From: Chloroflexota bacterium
GTDB taxonomy: Bacteria; Chloroflexota; Dehalococcoidia; DSTF01; RBG-16-68-14
Assembly (NCBI GenBank): GCA_003228685.1
Contig: QIFC01000095.1
Coordinates: forward strand, 62,001-126,000
Direction: 5' to 3'
Length of the DNA: 64,000 nucleotides
Part shown: in pieces, positions 43,741 through 52,047 of the stretch
Layout of the letters: every line of letters starts with the position of its first letter
How positions within the stretch are numbered: position 1 is the stretch's first letter
Program-made: the position numbers and the translations under genes
The notes under the pieces: generated by a model
Told to the model about the DNA's origin: nothing
Seen by the model: only the letters and a program-made list of their open reading frames with translations
The model's database searches: none

Positions 43741-44811
43741 TCAACATTTCTCCGCGACGATTCTCCAGTTCAGATCTGCAATCTTGGCTTTTTCGGCGTC
43801 CGTCCAAGCTTGGCCACCTGTCTGAAGTAGTTCGAGCAATTCTTCGACCCATGGAGGCATAAGGCGAATCGACTCAAGGCCTCTGACCACTTTGCGGCCC
43901 CTCAAGATCAAATCCCGCTTTTGCTCGCCTAGCGGCCAAGCTGGACTTCTCGAAGGCGCCGAAACGAGAATGTTGAATCCCGCTCGCTCCAACGCGGCAC
44001 AGACGTCGGCTGGATACATCGATTGAGTGGCTGCCAGCGTCGGAAGATACAGTTTGTGAAGCGCAACATGCTCTTCGTTGTTCCAATCAAAGTGAGGGGT
44101 TAACAAGTACTCGGAACATGAGTATCGAGCGCCGGGTTTCAGCACGCGGTACATCTCTCTCGCATGGTCGTCCAGCTCTTCCTTCTTGAAGAAGGGCCAA
44201 ACGGCCTGGAAGGAAACACATCCATCGAAGGTACCTGATTCGTACTCAATCGGATCGTGATGGTTGCCGACGTTGAAGTGGAGCCGGTCGCTCATGCCAC
44301 ATTCGGCGGCCCAGCCGATCGCGTTTTCAATCTGATTCGGATCGATGTTATAGCCGGATACCTGGCCACCGGTCAACGTGGCAAGGTAATGCGAAATTCT
44401 TCCTCTCCCGCACCCCATATCCAATAGATGAGACTCTTCAAGGTTCGTTAGATTCAACTCCTGCAGTACAGCTTGTTCGCATAACAATTGATTCTCATAC
44501 AAACCCTCAAATTCGTTCAGCAATGGAGGGAGGTAGAGTTTTTCCAGGTCGAAGACCGACAGCATGTTGTTTAGGACCTTGTAATAGTCCGCGACCGCTT
44601 TTGTCTCATCCGCCGTCTCGGTCTGCTCACCCTCCTGCATTCGTTGGAGGAACTTGAACCCGTCGATAGCAGCTTGCTTGTCCTCCTCGGACAGCGTTGC
44701 TAAACGCTTCAACCCGATAAACGCGGTCTTGGTTCGATACCAGCTCATCTTTCGCGCGGCCGCCGCGATCAGCGCAAAGACAACTCCGGCTACCGCGATA
44801 CGTTTAATCAT
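43741..44811 (-). CDS. Membrane-anchored SAM methyltransferase, sterol-methyltransferase-like
   Basis: 356 residues from ATG 44811, preceded by AGGAGGTGG. An N-terminal membrane helix (RIAVAGVVFALIAAAARK) is followed by a short charged neck, then a class I fold: HLLDMGCGRGRISHYLA (motif I), GYNIDPNQIENA (motif II region) and FDGCVSFQAVWPFF. The layout recalls SMT/ERG6-type methyltransferases acting on lipids or isoprenoids; the substrate is inferred. A second, truncated copy of its first 67 codons lies at 50378-50575 beside the tRNA-Gly half. Confidence 0.78.
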   Translation of the reverse strand: MIKRIAVAGVVFALIAAAARKMSWYRTKTAFIGLKRLATLSEEDKQAAIDGFKFLQRMQEGEQTETADETKAVADYYKVLNNMLSVFDLEKLYLPPLLNEFEGLYENQLLCEQAVLQELNLTNLEESHLLDMGCGRGRISHYLATLTGGQVSGYNIDPNQIENAIGWAAECGMSDRLHFNVGNHHDPIEYESGTFDGCVSFQAVWPFFKKEELDDHAREMYRVLKPGARYSCSEYLLTPHFDWNNEEHVALHKLYLPTLAATQSMYPADVCAALERAGFNILVSAPSRSPAWPLGEQKRDLILRGRKVVRGLESIRLMPPWVEELLELLQTGGQAWTDAEKAKIADLNWRIVAEKC

Positions 44812-45013
44812 GATTGCCACCTCCTCCTGTCGTGGCCGGAGTGTATCAGGTCATACGAGGCCAAGACACGCTCACCGTCCTCGCACAAGCCGCCTCTGCT
44901 TCAGTAGCAGCCCGCGCCTGTGATTCCGGACCGTTGTCGCGCCGGTCCAGTTCGTGTAGTATGCATATCCTGTTAGGTTCGAGTCGTACAGACGTTGATC
45001 TTGGCATCGCCGC

Positions 45014-45982
45014 TTACTTGATGCGATCGAGCACCCGCGCCTGAAAGATCTCGTTGAACCTTCCGACGTCAACGTCGAGGGCGACTCTCGCATTCGTTTC
45101 AGGATGCCTGACGATCCAACGCTGAAACGGCTTGTGGTAGGAGACGCTCATGCCCTGGGCCGGGCCGTCGCCGATTTCGACTGCGACGTAGGAGTCCTCA
45201 AACGTGGCCAGGCTCGGATCGATCGCTACGGCCATCGCCAAACTGTCATAGAGGTGCAGGGATTCCCTCCCCTCGCCACCAGCCATCGCCTTGAACCACG
45301 GTCGCGTCGCTTCAAGCACGAACTGCCCAAGCGTCGAACCGGCACCCGTGCACTCCTCCACCTGCGCGGGAAGAAGCTGCGTCTTATGACAGACGTCTAG
45401 ACCGACCATCGTCAGCGGAACGCCGGAGCGAAAGACGATATCCGCGGCTTCGGGGTCCTGCCAGTAGTTGAACTCCGCAGCGGGAGAGATGTTCCCGGCG
45501 CAGGCCGCGGCGCCGCCCATCATCACGACAGCTTGGATTCCTGCGGAGAACTCCGGTGACAGTTGCATTGCCGTTGCAACGTTGGTCAGAGGCCCAATAG
45601 TGACGAGCGTTATCTCACCCGGGCTTGCAAGCACCGTCTCTATCAGGAACGAAGCAGCATCGGGATTCCCCGGCGGGGGGTCGATCATGTCAGTAATCTG
45701 CTTCATCCCGTAGCGGCGTTCCAGCAAGTCGATCTGGGTGGTCCGTGTCCCGCTCATGGGCCTCAGACACCCTGGAAGAAGTGGCACGTCCTCCCGGTTC
45801 AGGAGAGCCAGGAGATGCCGCGCATTGGCATAGCCCTGCTCGGCCGGGACATTGCCCTGGACAATCGTGATGCCTTCAACGACAACCTCCGGCGTGTTGA
45901 GAGCCAGCATGATGGCAAAACAATCCTCCGGGTCGCCGCCAAGTGTCCCCATCGCGGGGTCGGTATCAATAATGATCCGCAT
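45014..45982 (-). CDS. Nucleoside hydrolase (IunH family)
   Basis: A 322-residue inosine-uridine-preferring nucleoside hydrolase family protein. The N-terminal Asp cluster is RIIIDTDPAMGTLGGDPEDCFA, an expanded form of the usual DTDPGxDD. VTIGPLTNVATAMQLSP and MMGGAAACAGNISPAAEFNYWQDPEAA give the Ca-binding and ribose-binding loops. The late His-Asp pair is replaced by LYDSLA, so the exact substrate may differ. It hydrolyses N-glycosidic bonds of ribonucleosides in the family. Confidence 0.85.
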   Translation of the reverse strand: MRIIIDTDPAMGTLGGDPEDCFAIMLALNTPEVVVEGITIVQGNVPAEQGYANARHLLALLNREDVPLLPGCLRPMSGTRTTQIDLLERRYGMKQITDMIDPPPGNPDAASFLIETVLASPGEITLVTIGPLTNVATAMQLSPEFSAGIQAVVMMGGAAACAGNISPAAEFNYWQDPEAADIVFRSGVPLTMVGLDVCHKTQLLPAQVEECTGAGSTLGQFVLEATRPWFKAMAGGEGRESLHLYDSLAMAVAIDPSLATFEDSYVAVEIGDGPAQGMSVSYHKPFQRWIVRHPETNARVALDVDVGRFNEIFQARVLDRIK

Positions 45983-46331
45983 GGCCCGAGCTTAGGACGT
46001 TGCCGCCTACGTCGCAAGTGGGTGACGCTGGCGCCTTCATGGGTTAGTCTCCCATCTGCGAGTTTGAACCACGCCTCGCGCTCCAGATTGGCGCCGTCAG
46101 CCTACTGACGGAAGACGCGACCCTACGTGACCCTGAATTCGCTGCGGCACAAGACAGGCCATCCAGCCATCTGAGACAGTCCGGCTGGCACGTTCTTCCC
46201 ACTCCCAGCCGCAGGACAATAGTCTCCGCAGGCGAGCGCAGCCTCGGCCAGTACATAAGGGGACCCAAGGGGGTGCATGGGCAGCGCGGCCTGCCGCTGA
46301 AGCACGAGGATCGCCTTCTCGCAGGCATGGC
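45983..46331. other. Intergenic region, no supported gene
   Basis: 349 bases. An antisense open frame (46123-46359) with CHACEKAIL and ACGDYC cysteine pairs is seen, but it has no ribosome binding site and no family match, so it is not called. The minus-strand promoter of the nucleoside hydrolase must be here. Confidence 0.4.
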
Positions 46332-47419
46332 ATGAGACTTGTTCGTATCGTCGTTGCACTCCTCGCCCCCTCTTACTCGCCGCTGGCTACCTCAACGGCG
46401 ATCCGGCGCCCACTCCCGACGAGACGGCGATTGCCGCGATCGACCTGCCGGCCGGCTTCGCTGCCTTCGTCGTGGCGGATGGTCTGAACTTTCCCACCTC
46501 ACTTGCTCTCGGCCCTGGCGGCGCGGTCTACGTCTCGCAGTTCGGTGCCCCCATCCTACGCCTGGTGGACGCGGACGACGACGGCATCTTCGAGGACAAC
46601 GTCGAGTACGTCACCGACCTGGTCCTGACCAACGGCATCGTGGTCGCGCCGGACGGGGCACTCTACGTCTCCGCCGCTGGCGGTGTCACCGTCATCCGCG
46701 ACACGGACGGCGACGGCGCCAGCGACGAGCGCGAGGAGATCATCTCGTTTCTGCCCGCCGGCGCGCACTGGAATAACGGCCTCGCCTTCGGGCCGGACGG
46801 CCTGCTCTACATCACCAACGGTTCCACCTGCAACGAGTGCATCGAGGAGGATCCACGGTCGGCCACGATCCTTCGCGCGAACCCCGACGGCAGCGACCTC
46901 CAGGTCTACGCGACGGGCCTGCGCAACCCTTACGACCTCACGTTCGATTCAGAAGGCCGGCTCTGGGCGACCGATAACGGATCCGACCCGCCCTGCAACA
47001 CGATCGATGAACTGAACCTCATCCTTCAAGGGCGCGACTACGGCTGGCCATACGAGCCCGACTGCGATTCGTTCGACGCCGACGGCACTCCGCCCATCGC
47101 CAGCCTTAGCTTCAACACTGGCTCCACGGGAATCGACGAATACGATGGAGCACTCTTCCCGCCCGAGTACAGCGGCGACCTCTTCATCACGCTCTGGGGC
47201 AGCAACGCCCTAGCACCCGAACCCGGTGGAAGGATGCTCATGCGCGCCATCATCGGCGAGACCGCGGAGGGACCGCGGGTGACCATAGAAGAGTTCGGAA
47301 CGGGGTTCGCCAACCCTATAGACGTGGTGGTAGATGGTGACGGCACGCTGCTCGTGTTGGACTTCGGCTCAGGCAGCATCTACCGGATCGGCTACTCCCC
47401 CAGCAGTAGCATGCCCTAG
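46332..47419 (+). pseudogene. Beta-propeller sugar/sorbosone dehydrogenase-like protein, frameshifted signal peptide
   Basis: The body (from about 46376) is a PQQ-dependent sugar dehydrogenase-like six-bladed propeller: VADGLNFPTSLALGPGGAVY, ADDDGIFEDNVEYVTDLVL, HWNNGLAFGPDGLLYITNGS, TGLRNPYDLTFDSEGRLWATDNGSD and GRDYGWPYEPDC, with short fragments quoted. The N-terminus MRLVRIVVALLA is in another frame and joins after a run of five C (46366-46370). Removing two C would restore MRLVRIVVALLALLLAAGYLNGD, a perfect signal peptide. It is either mutated or a sequencing slip; an internal GTG at 46472 would give a protein without export signal. Confidence 0.72.
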
Positions 47420-47436
47420 ACCGTCCCGCGACCCGG

Positions 47437-47484
47437 TGCTCCCCAAGCAAAGGGTCGCAAGTTCGACTCTCGTCTCTCGATCCA
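47437..47484 (+). pseudogene. 3' half of tRNA-Gly(CCC) without 5' half
   Basis: The sequence runs from the anticodon loop (CCCCAAGCA) through the variable region, TTCGACT T-loop and acceptor strand to an encoded CCA at 47482-47484. No D-arm or 5' acceptor strand precedes it; the upstream 18 bases are the end of the propeller gene region. It mispairs at one anticodon-stem position (C28-A42) and one acceptor position against the 5' half at 50641, so it looks like a decaying right attachment-site remnant. Confidence 0.7.
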
Positions 47485-47639
47485 ATCCCAACAGTAACGG
47501 CATGGGCGACGTCTACTGGCCTTCTCCCTGCCCATGACCGCGACCATCCGCTTGCTCAGTGCTGGTCCGGCAAGAGCCAGCGCAGCAATTCGTCATGTAG
47601 ACTCTGAGGACTGACATAGGCCACAAGGAGGCAGGCGTG

Positions 47640-48833
47640 ATGGACTCGGCGCTTGGTGGACTGCGCGTGCTGGACTTGAGCCAGGACGTGTCCGGGACCT
47701 ACTGCGGCAAGCTGCTGGCCTGTTACGGCGCGGAGGTCTGGAAGATCGAGCCGCCTTCAGGCGACCCGACACGACACATCGGGGCATCGACCAGCGACGG
47801 GCGGACGAAACCAGGGGCGTTGTTCCTGCACCTCAACACCGGCAAGAAGAGCTGCACGCTCAATCTGGACACCGAGCGCGGGCAGGAGATTCTGCGCAGG
47901 CTGGCGGGCGGGGCCGACATCGTGATCGAAGACGCCGGCCCCGGCGTGATGGAGGAGCGAGGCCTGGGCTATAACGACCTGTCGGCCGCAAACGCCAACC
48001 TGATCTATGTGTCGCTATCCGCGTTTGGTTCCGACGGGCCGTACGCGGGCTATCAGGCGACACAGCTCACGCTCTATGCGCTGGGCGGCTACATGTACCT
48101 GACGGGCGACCCGGACCGAGAGCCGCTCCAGGGCCCCGGCCACCAGCCGGCCTGCTTGGCGGGGGCGCACGCTCTGGCAGGGACGGTGATCGCCCTCTGG
48201 GCCAGAGAGCCGGGCGCGGGCGGGCAGCACGTCGAGGTGAGCGAGATGGAGTCGGTTGCCGCCGCCCACCAGTGGACCATCACGCGCTACAACTTCGCGG
48301 GAGTGATCCAACGGCGGATGGGCAACCGATACGACCTCACCCATCCAAACACGCTCTATCCCTGCCGCGACGGATACGTGGCGATCTCGGTGTCGACGGA
48401 GAAACAGGCGGAGAGCTTCCTTCTGCTCGTCGGGCAGGCGGAGCTGCTCGAGGATAAACGGTTCCGCGGCGGCCTGGCCCGGCTGGCGAACGCCGACGCG
48501 TTCGACGAGATCGTAGCCCCCTGGTTCGCGGAACGCTCGAAGGAGGAGATCGTCCTTCTATGCCAGGAGCTGCGGGTTCCCTGCGCGCCGGTTGCCGAGG
48601 TCGATGACGTGCTCGAGCACGAGCAGTTGATCGCGAGGGGCTTCTGGCGCGAGGTCGACCACCCTGAAGCCGGGCGCCTTCGATACCCAGGGCCGCCGTT
48701 TCGGATGTCCGACTCCCCGGGGCAGATCGGCAGGGCCCCGCTCTTGGGCGAGCATAGCGCTGAGATTTACGAAGACGGAACGGGATACTCGTCCGACGAG
48801 TTGGCGCGGCTACGCGAGGAGGGCGTGATCTAA
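47640..48833 (+). CDS. Class III CoA transferase (CaiB/BaiF family)
   Basis: About 397 residues. LRVLDLSQDVSGTYCGKLLA and YGAEVWKIEPPSGDPTRH are the N-terminal fold. The catalytic Asp position of the family would be near EDAGPGVMEERGLGY. GQHVEVSEMES and PCRDGYVAISV follow. It transfers CoA between carboxylic acids; the substrate is not known. AAGGAGG lies 5-8 bases before GTG 47637/ATG 47640. It is translationally coupled to the next CoA transferase (TAATG overlap), suggesting a heteromeric or sequential pair. Confidence 0.9.
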   Translation: MDSALGGLRVLDLSQDVSGTYCGKLLACYGAEVWKIEPPSGDPTRHIGASTSDGRTKPGALFLHLNTGKKSCTLNLDTERGQEILRRLAGGADIVIEDAGPGVMEERGLGYNDLSAANANLIYVSLSAFGSDGPYAGYQATQLTLYALGGYMYLTGDPDREPLQGPGHQPACLAGAHALAGTVIALWAREPGAGGQHVEVSEMESVAAAHQWTITRYNFAGVIQRRMGNRYDLTHPNTLYPCRDGYVAISVSTEKQAESFLLLVGQAELLEDKRFRGGLARLANADAFDEIVAPWFAERSKEEIVLLCQELRVPCAPVAEVDDVLEHEQLIARGFWREVDHPEAGRLRYPGPPFRMSDSPGQIGRAPLLGEHSAEIYEDGTGYSSDELARLREEGVI

Positions 48834-50110
48834 TGGCGGCGGCGCTCGAAGGTATCCGCGTCCTGGACCTCACGCGCGTGTGGTCGGGCCCGCTGGCCTG
48901 CCGCATGCTGGCCGACTTCGGCGCGGAGGTGATCCGCGTGGAGGACAAGGCAGCGCGAGGTCCCTCGCGCATTCCGAGCGCCTATGCCCGGGGCAGCGGG
49001 TTCTATCCGGACGGGGAAGCCGGTGAGCGGCCCTGGAACCGCAACGGCTTCCTCAACAAGATGAACCGCAACAAGCTCTCGCTTACGGTTGAGTTGGACA
49101 CGGAGGCCGGCGCAGACGTGTTCCGCAAGCTGGTGGCCACGAGCGACGTGGTCGTCGAAAATTACAGCCCGCGCGTGATGGCCAACTTCGGTCTGGACTA
49201 CGAGCGGCTGCGGCAGGTCAAGGCGGACCTGATCATGATCTCCATGCCGGGGTACGGCATGACCGGGCCGTACCGTGACCGCGTGGCCTACGGTACGACG
49301 CTGGAGCCGGAGGCGGGGCTATCGAGCCTGATGGGCTATCCCGATCGCGGGCCGCAGCGCATGGGCATCGCCTATCCAGACCCGGTGGCCGGCATCCACG
49401 CGGCCGGAGCAGTCATGCTGGCGCTCTGGCACCGGCGCAAGACCGGCCGCGGCCAGCACATCGACCTCGCACAGATCGAAACGGCTATCGGCGTCGTCGG
49501 CGAGGCGTTCCTCGAATACCAACTCACGGGAGAGCGGCCCGAGCGCTTCGGCAACGGCCATGCCACGATGGCGCCGCATGGCTGCTACCCCTGCAAGGGC
49601 GAGGACCGCTGGCTGACGCTGGCCGTGCGGAATGATCGAGAGTGGCAGGCCCTCTGCGGGGTGATTGGCCGCCCTGAACTGGCCAACGACGTCCGATTCT
49701 CGACGGCGGAGGAGCGGCGCCGGCATCGTGACGAGACCGACGGCCACATCAACGCATGGACCAAGGACCAGGATGCCGCTTCGGCGATGCGCGTCCTCCA
49801 AGCGGCAGGAATCCCGGCGGGCGTCGTATCGGACGCCCAGCAACTCGCGACGGACGAACACCTGCAAGCGCGGGAGTTCTTCCCGCGTCTCAGCCACCCG
49901 GACGCCGGCACGTACCCCTACCCGGGTCAGCCGATCCATCTGTCGGCCACGCCGGCCACGTTTCGCACGGACGCTCCCACGCTCGGCGAGCATAACGAGA
50001 TGCTCCTGCGAGGTGTACTAGGTCTGTCGGCACAGGAGTACGAGGCCCTGATCGAAGAAGGGATCATCTGCGACAGGCCACCGGCGCCGCCACGTTTGGA
50101 GCAGGACTAG
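48833..50110 (+). CDS. Class III CoA transferase (CaiB/BaiF family), second
   Basis: A 425-residue paralog of the upstream gene, with IRVLDLTRVWSGPLACRMLA, FGAEVIRVEDKAARGPS, FLNKMNRNKLSLTVELDTEA and GRGQHIDLAQIETAIG. The RVWSGP loop is typical of formyl-CoA transferase and succinyl-CoA:acid transferase relatives. ATG 48833 overlaps the preceding TAA. The two genes probably act on the same acid or its metabolite, perhaps with the acyl-CoA dehydrogenase to the left. Confidence 0.9.
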   Translation: MAAALEGIRVLDLTRVWSGPLACRMLADFGAEVIRVEDKAARGPSRIPSAYARGSGFYPDGEAGERPWNRNGFLNKMNRNKLSLTVELDTEAGADVFRKLVATSDVVVENYSPRVMANFGLDYERLRQVKADLIMISMPGYGMTGPYRDRVAYGTTLEPEAGLSSLMGYPDRGPQRMGIAYPDPVAGIHAAGAVMLALWHRRKTGRGQHIDLAQIETAIGVVGEAFLEYQLTGERPERFGNGHATMAPHGCYPCKGEDRWLTLAVRNDREWQALCGVIGRPELANDVRFSTAEERRRHRDETDGHINAWTKDQDAASAMRVLQAAGIPAGVVSDAQQLATDEHLQAREFFPRLSHPDAGTYPYPGQPIHLSATPATFRTDAPTLGEHNEMLLRGVLGLSAQEYEALIEEGIICDRPPAPPRLEQD

Positions 50111-50133
50111 TTCCCTTACCTCGTCTTAGAGTC

Positions 50134-50142
50134 TGCTAAGAT
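50134..50142 (+). promoter_or_regulatory. Extended -10 promoter of the truncated cyclase
   Basis: TG-C-TAAGAT, close to the TGCTAGAAT form, with GGAGG later at the ATG 50175. Confidence 0.4.
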
Positions 50143-50174
50143 GACCCGCTGGTTCCAGCCGAGAGGCGGAGGTC

Positions 50175-50411
50175 ATGACGCAAGAGCTGCCCGAGGGGAC
50201 CGTCACAATTCTCTTCACAGACGTCGCCGGCTCCACGGAGCTGACGAATCGCCTGGGAGATGACGTCGCCCGCGAGATAGTGGGCGCCTGCGACGAGTTG
50301 GTGCGTCTGCAGATCGAGCGGCATCGAGGCCAAGAGGTGAAGGGCACCGGCGACGGGCTGATGGTGGCATTCACCTCGGTCTCGGTTTTCTCACCGTCTT
50401 GCATTCGTTGA
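50175..50411 (+). pseudogene. Truncated class III adenylate cyclase
   Basis: The first 67 or so residues are an intact cyclase N-terminus, ELPEGTVTILFTDVAGSTEL, with the metal-binding Asp in FTDVAGS, and continue to KGTGDGLMVAFTS, the second metal Asp. At about 50378 the sequence switches to DNA that is the antisense of the methyltransferase gene. The rest of the catalytic domain is missing, so it cannot be active. Confidence 0.75.
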
Positions 50412-50575
50412 AGGAATTTGAACCCGTCGATGGCAGCTTGCTTGTCCTCGTCGGACAACGTTGCTAGACGCTGCAACCCGATAAACGCGGTCTTGATTCT
50501 GTACCAGCTCGTTTTACGCAGGGCAGCCGCGATGAGCGCGAAGACCGCTCCGACTGCTGCGATAAGAAGAATCAT
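50378..50575 (-). pseudogene. 5' fragment of the membrane-anchored methyltransferase gene (duplicate)
   Basis: Encodes about 66 residues (start ILLIAAVGAVFALIAAALRK, then KTSWYRIKTAFIGLQRLATL) clearly paralogous to the start of the 43741-44811 gene, including its GGAGGAGG ribosome binding site. It stops at GEKTETE, where the cyclase fragment begins. A rearrangement breakpoint lies near 50378. Confidence 0.8.
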
Positions 50576-50640
50576 GCTTGCCCCTCCTCCTATGGTGGAC
50601 GGAGTGTCGCATGGATATGATCCTGCCCAATGCCCACCGA

Positions 50641-50678
50641 GCGGGAGTAGCTCAGTGGTAGAGCATCTGCTTCCCAAG
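50641..50678 (+). pseudogene. 5' half of tRNA-Gly(CCC)
   Basis: The sequence from acceptor strand GCGGGAG through the D-arm (AGCTCAGTGGTAGAGC) to the anticodon stem-loop with anticodon CCC is a perfect bacterial tRNA-Gly 5' half. After CTTCCCAAG the expected 3' stem CAGA is replaced by TATCT, so the gene is interrupted in the anticodon arm. A matching 3' half is found upstream at 47437, in the wrong order. Confidence 0.8.
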
Positions 50679-50699
50679 TATCTGGGGCTGAGCGCTGTA
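50664..50699 (+). other. tRNA-Gly att site S3
   Basis: CATCTGCTTCCCAAG from the tRNA, then 12 bases, then AGCGCTGTA. It marks the junction between the tRNA half and accessory DNA to the right, which begins with the TPR/NTPase-like operon. Confidence 0.6.
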
Positions 50700-50769
50700 C
50701 GTCCGATACTAAGGCCCCGAGCGAAATGGCCGCAGTTAGTGTCTCTCCTTAGAGAACGCACGGCGGCAT

Positions 50770-52041
50770 CTAGATCCCCGAATAGTCAATGCCGTAGTCC
50801 CGTAACTGGCGCAAGACGATGTTCTCGCCGCTTCGATCTCGCGCATCGCGGTTGAGTTGCAGACTTCTCAACATCAAGTCTTTGCCTGCTCCCTCGTCCT
50901 TGTCCGTCTCCCAGAGGAACCTCCCGAGACTGAGCAGCAACATAGCCTGACCGCGGTGATCGCCGATCTTCTCCAGGATGTCGAGGCTCCGGCGCAACAT
51001 GCCCTCGGCTTCGGTGGCGTCCCGTCTCCATAGTTTCTGTCCGAGGGTGTGCAGGACTTGCGCCTGACCGTGGCGATCACGGATCTTCTCCAGGATGTCG
51101 AGGCTCCGGCGCAACATGCCCTCGGCTTCGGTCGGATCCCGCCACCAGAGGTTCTGACCAAGCGTGTGCAGCACCTGAGCCTGATGGAACCTGTGTCCGA
51201 TTGCCTCACCGATCTCCAGGCTCCGGCGCAACATGCCCTCGGCTTCGGTCGGATCCCGCCTCCAGAGGTTCTGACCAAGCGTGTGCAGGACTTGCGCCTG
51301 ACCGTGGCGATCACGGATCTCCTCCAGGATGTCGAGGCTCCGGCGCAACATGCCCTCGGCTTCGGTCGGACTCCTCGCCCAAAGTGACCGTCCTACTAGG
51401 TGACAGGCAACCGCAACTTCCTGCCGCTGCTCTTTAGAATTGGCGACGGGTCTCAGTGCCTGAATCGCCTCGGCTCTCCGTCCTTCCCGGTAAAGAACCA
51501 TCCCTCGTAAGAACGCCGGCTCGATCGCTCCCGAGGGAAGGACCCCTAAACGTTCCTGTTCTGTGATCAGACGCGCAGCTAGCCATTGCTGCCCAAGCGA
51601 CCCGGTGAACGCCTCGGCATACAAGGGCAAGCCCTCGGCAGGAGACACAGCGGTCTTGTGGTACGCGCTACCTACGGCCCCGAGAAGGTAGGCTGGTATC
51701 TCCGAATCTCGACGATTTGCGCTTCCTTCCTGCGCAACTTCAATCAGAAAGTGATTGCACTGCGAGAACAGTTCCCGGTCCTCCAACAGCTCCCGAACCA
51801 AGTACTCCCGCTCCTTACTCGCAATGTGCCACTCACTGTTTCGCTCGACCACAAACCCACTGATGTGCAACGCCGCAACGAACAAATGGGCCTGGAATGC
51901 GTTAGGACAGACCAGTTCGATTAGATCTGCCGCAAGGTCATCGCTTAGGGATTCCGGAGCAGCCAACGCAGCCAAGGCCCGTAAGCCCTCGCTCGGCCCA
52001 GCCTCGAGGAAGATTGCCAACCTTGGTGGGGCGTCAGCCAC
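50770..52041 (-). CDS. TPR repeat protein, third gene of the accessory operon
   Basis: 423 residues. An N-terminal helical domain (about 1-190) is followed by five TPR-like units. Four units share an almost identical 39-residue sequence with AEGMLRRSLDILE, GQAQVLHTLGQNLW and a 117-bp DNA period, showing recent tandem duplication. The start is GTG 52041, 6 bases after the upstream stop, so it is translationally coupled. It probably senses or scaffolds in the operon with the NTPase-like and two-TM proteins. No enzymatic motif is seen. Confidence 0.68.
   Translation of the reverse strand: MADAPPRLAIFLEAGPSEGLRALAALAAPESLSDDLAADLIELVCPNAFQAHLFVAALHISGFVVERNSEWHIASKEREYLVRELLEDRELFSQCNHFLIEVAQEGSANRRDSEIPAYLLGAVGSAYHKTAVSPAEGLPLYAEAFTGSLGQQWLAARLITEQERLGVLPSGAIEPAFLRGMVLYREGRRAEAIQALRPVANSKEQRQEVAVACHLVGRSLWARSPTEAEGMLRRSLDILEEIRDRHGQAQVLHTLGQNLWRRDPTEAEGMLRRSLEIGEAIGHRFHQAQVLHTLGQNLWWRDPTEAEGMLRRSLDILEKIRDRHGQAQVLHTLGQKLWRRDATEAEGMLRRSLDILEKIGDHRGQAMLLLSLGRFLWETDKDEGAGKDLMLRSLQLNRDARDRSGENIVLRQLRDYGIDYSGI
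50947..51400. repeat. Tandem 117-bp repeat inside the TPR gene
   Basis: The block GGCTCCGGCGCAAC recurs at 50985, 51102, 51219 and 51336, exactly 117 bases apart, with few differences between units. Each unit encodes 39 residues. Confidence 0.9.
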
Positions 52042-52047
52042 GGAGGT

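Noticed and set aside
46123..46359. A minus-strand 78-codon frame with paired cysteines.
   Set aside because: No ribosome binding site, no family match, and it overlaps the start of the propeller gene.
46366..46370. Phase-variable C tract.
   Set aside because: Five bases is too short for slippage-based phase variation; a mutation or sequencing error is more likely.
47437..50678. A permuted or trans-spliced tRNA-Gly gene, with the 3' half upstream of the 5' half.
   Set aside because: The halves are 3.2 kb apart with genes between. The 3' half has a C-A mismatch in the anticodon stem and a G-A at the first acceptor pair, and att-like copies of the same core exist elsewhere. Integration remnants explain this better.
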